Shown: positions 22,774 through 22,910 of the stretch, in pieces | Position numbering within the stretch: the stretch's first letter is position 1 | How the letters are laid out: each line of letters opens with the position of its first letter | Source of the DNA: JBFHDX01 sp041584475 | GTDB taxonomy: Bacteria > Pseudomonadota > Alphaproteobacteria > UBA8366 > JADFVY01 | Direction: 5' to 3' | Assembly: GCA_041584475.1 (NCBI GenBank) | Contig: JBFHDX010000060.1 | Coordinates: 1-22,910, forward strand | Length of the DNA stretch: 22,910 nucleotides | Translations under genes and position numbers: made by a program | The notes under the pieces: model-generated | Database searches by the model: none | What the model saw: the letters and a program-made list of their open reading frames with translations, nothing else | What the model was told of the DNA's origin: nothing

Positions 22774-22804
22774 GGCCCGGCCAGCCAGCCATCGAGGGGA
22801 AACC

Positions 22805-22910
22805 ATGAAGATCGCCTTTGCCGAACCCGGATTGCCGAAATCGGGTGCCGTCGTCGTCCTCGTAGAGCAGGACAAGAAGCTCTCGCCGGCGGCGAAGGAG
22901 CTCGACCGGA
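22805..22910 (+). CDS. pepA: Leucyl aminopeptidase PepA, N-terminal fragment
   Basis: The first 35 codons of a gene that runs off the window. MKIAFAEPGLPKSGAVVVLV matches the N-terminal domain of M17 cytosolic leucyl aminopeptidases, which release N-terminal residues from peptides. GAGGGG at 22794-22799 sits 5 bases before the ATG, a strong ribosome site. The metal-binding catalytic domain lies beyond the window, so activity cannot be judged. In many Alphaproteobacteria pepA is the divergent neighbour of lptF; here the three-gene dpr-like cassette lies between them. Confidence 0.75.
   Translation, partial: MKIAFAEPGLPKSGAVVVLVEQDKKLSPAAKELDR

Overview
This 22.9-kb window is GC-rich chromosomal DNA with very high GC at third codon positions. 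Its gene neighbourhoods (fabD-fabG-acpP-fabF-mltG, yicC-gmk, lptF-lptG-lptD-surA-pdxA-rsmA, then the start of pepA) point to a Gram-negative alphaproteobacterium, probably Rhodospirillales-like. The placement is inferred from gene order and protein motifs only. Coding density is high and no stretch over about 250 bases lacks a gene. I saw no rRNA, tRNA, insertion sequence or CRISPR array.

Region 1 (1-4659, + strand) is the core type II fatty-acid synthesis cluster: malonyl-CoA:ACP transacylase, 3-ketoacyl-ACP reductase, acyl carrier protein and 3-ketoacyl-ACP synthase II. It is followed by the membrane-anchored lytic transglycosylase MltG. Region 2 (4666-10225) is an accessory block on both strands: a secreted DUF1223 thioredoxin-fold protein, an MFS transporter, a small mechanosensitive channel, a short-chain dehydrogenase, and an unrecognised exported protein with a roughly 300-residue Ala/Pro/Gly/Ser-rich linker. 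Region 3 (10241-11900, + strand) is yicC-gmk behind a good promoter candidate.

Region 4 (19536 down to 11878, - strand) is a tightly packed envelope operon, lptF-lptG-lptD-surA-pdxA-rsmA. It encodes the LPS-export permease pair, the outer-membrane LPS translocon, the periplasmic chaperone that helps fold such barrels, a pyridoxal-phosphate biosynthesis enzyme and a 16S rRNA dimethyltransferase. Several junctions overlap or nearly touch, which suggests translational coupling. The last gene overlaps gmk tail to tail.

Region 5 (19711-22671, + strand, divergent from lptF) is the most interesting part. It is a compact three-gene cassette whose products match decaprenyl-phosphate phosphoribosyltransferase (UbiA family, Rv3806c type), DprE1 (FAD oxidase) and DprE2 (SDR reductase). 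In mycobacteria these enzymes make decaprenyl-phosphoryl-D-arabinose, the only known D-arabinofuranose donor for cell-wall arabinan. Here the set sits beside the LPS-transport operon of a Gram-negative bacterium, so it predicts a polyprenyl-phospho-arabinose donor with an unknown acceptor. The DprE1 homologue has Ala where the M. tuberculosis enzyme has the Cys attacked by benzothiazinones. No arabinosyltransferase, flippase or phosphatase is visible in the window. The window ends in the first 35 codons of a leucyl aminopeptidase (pepA).
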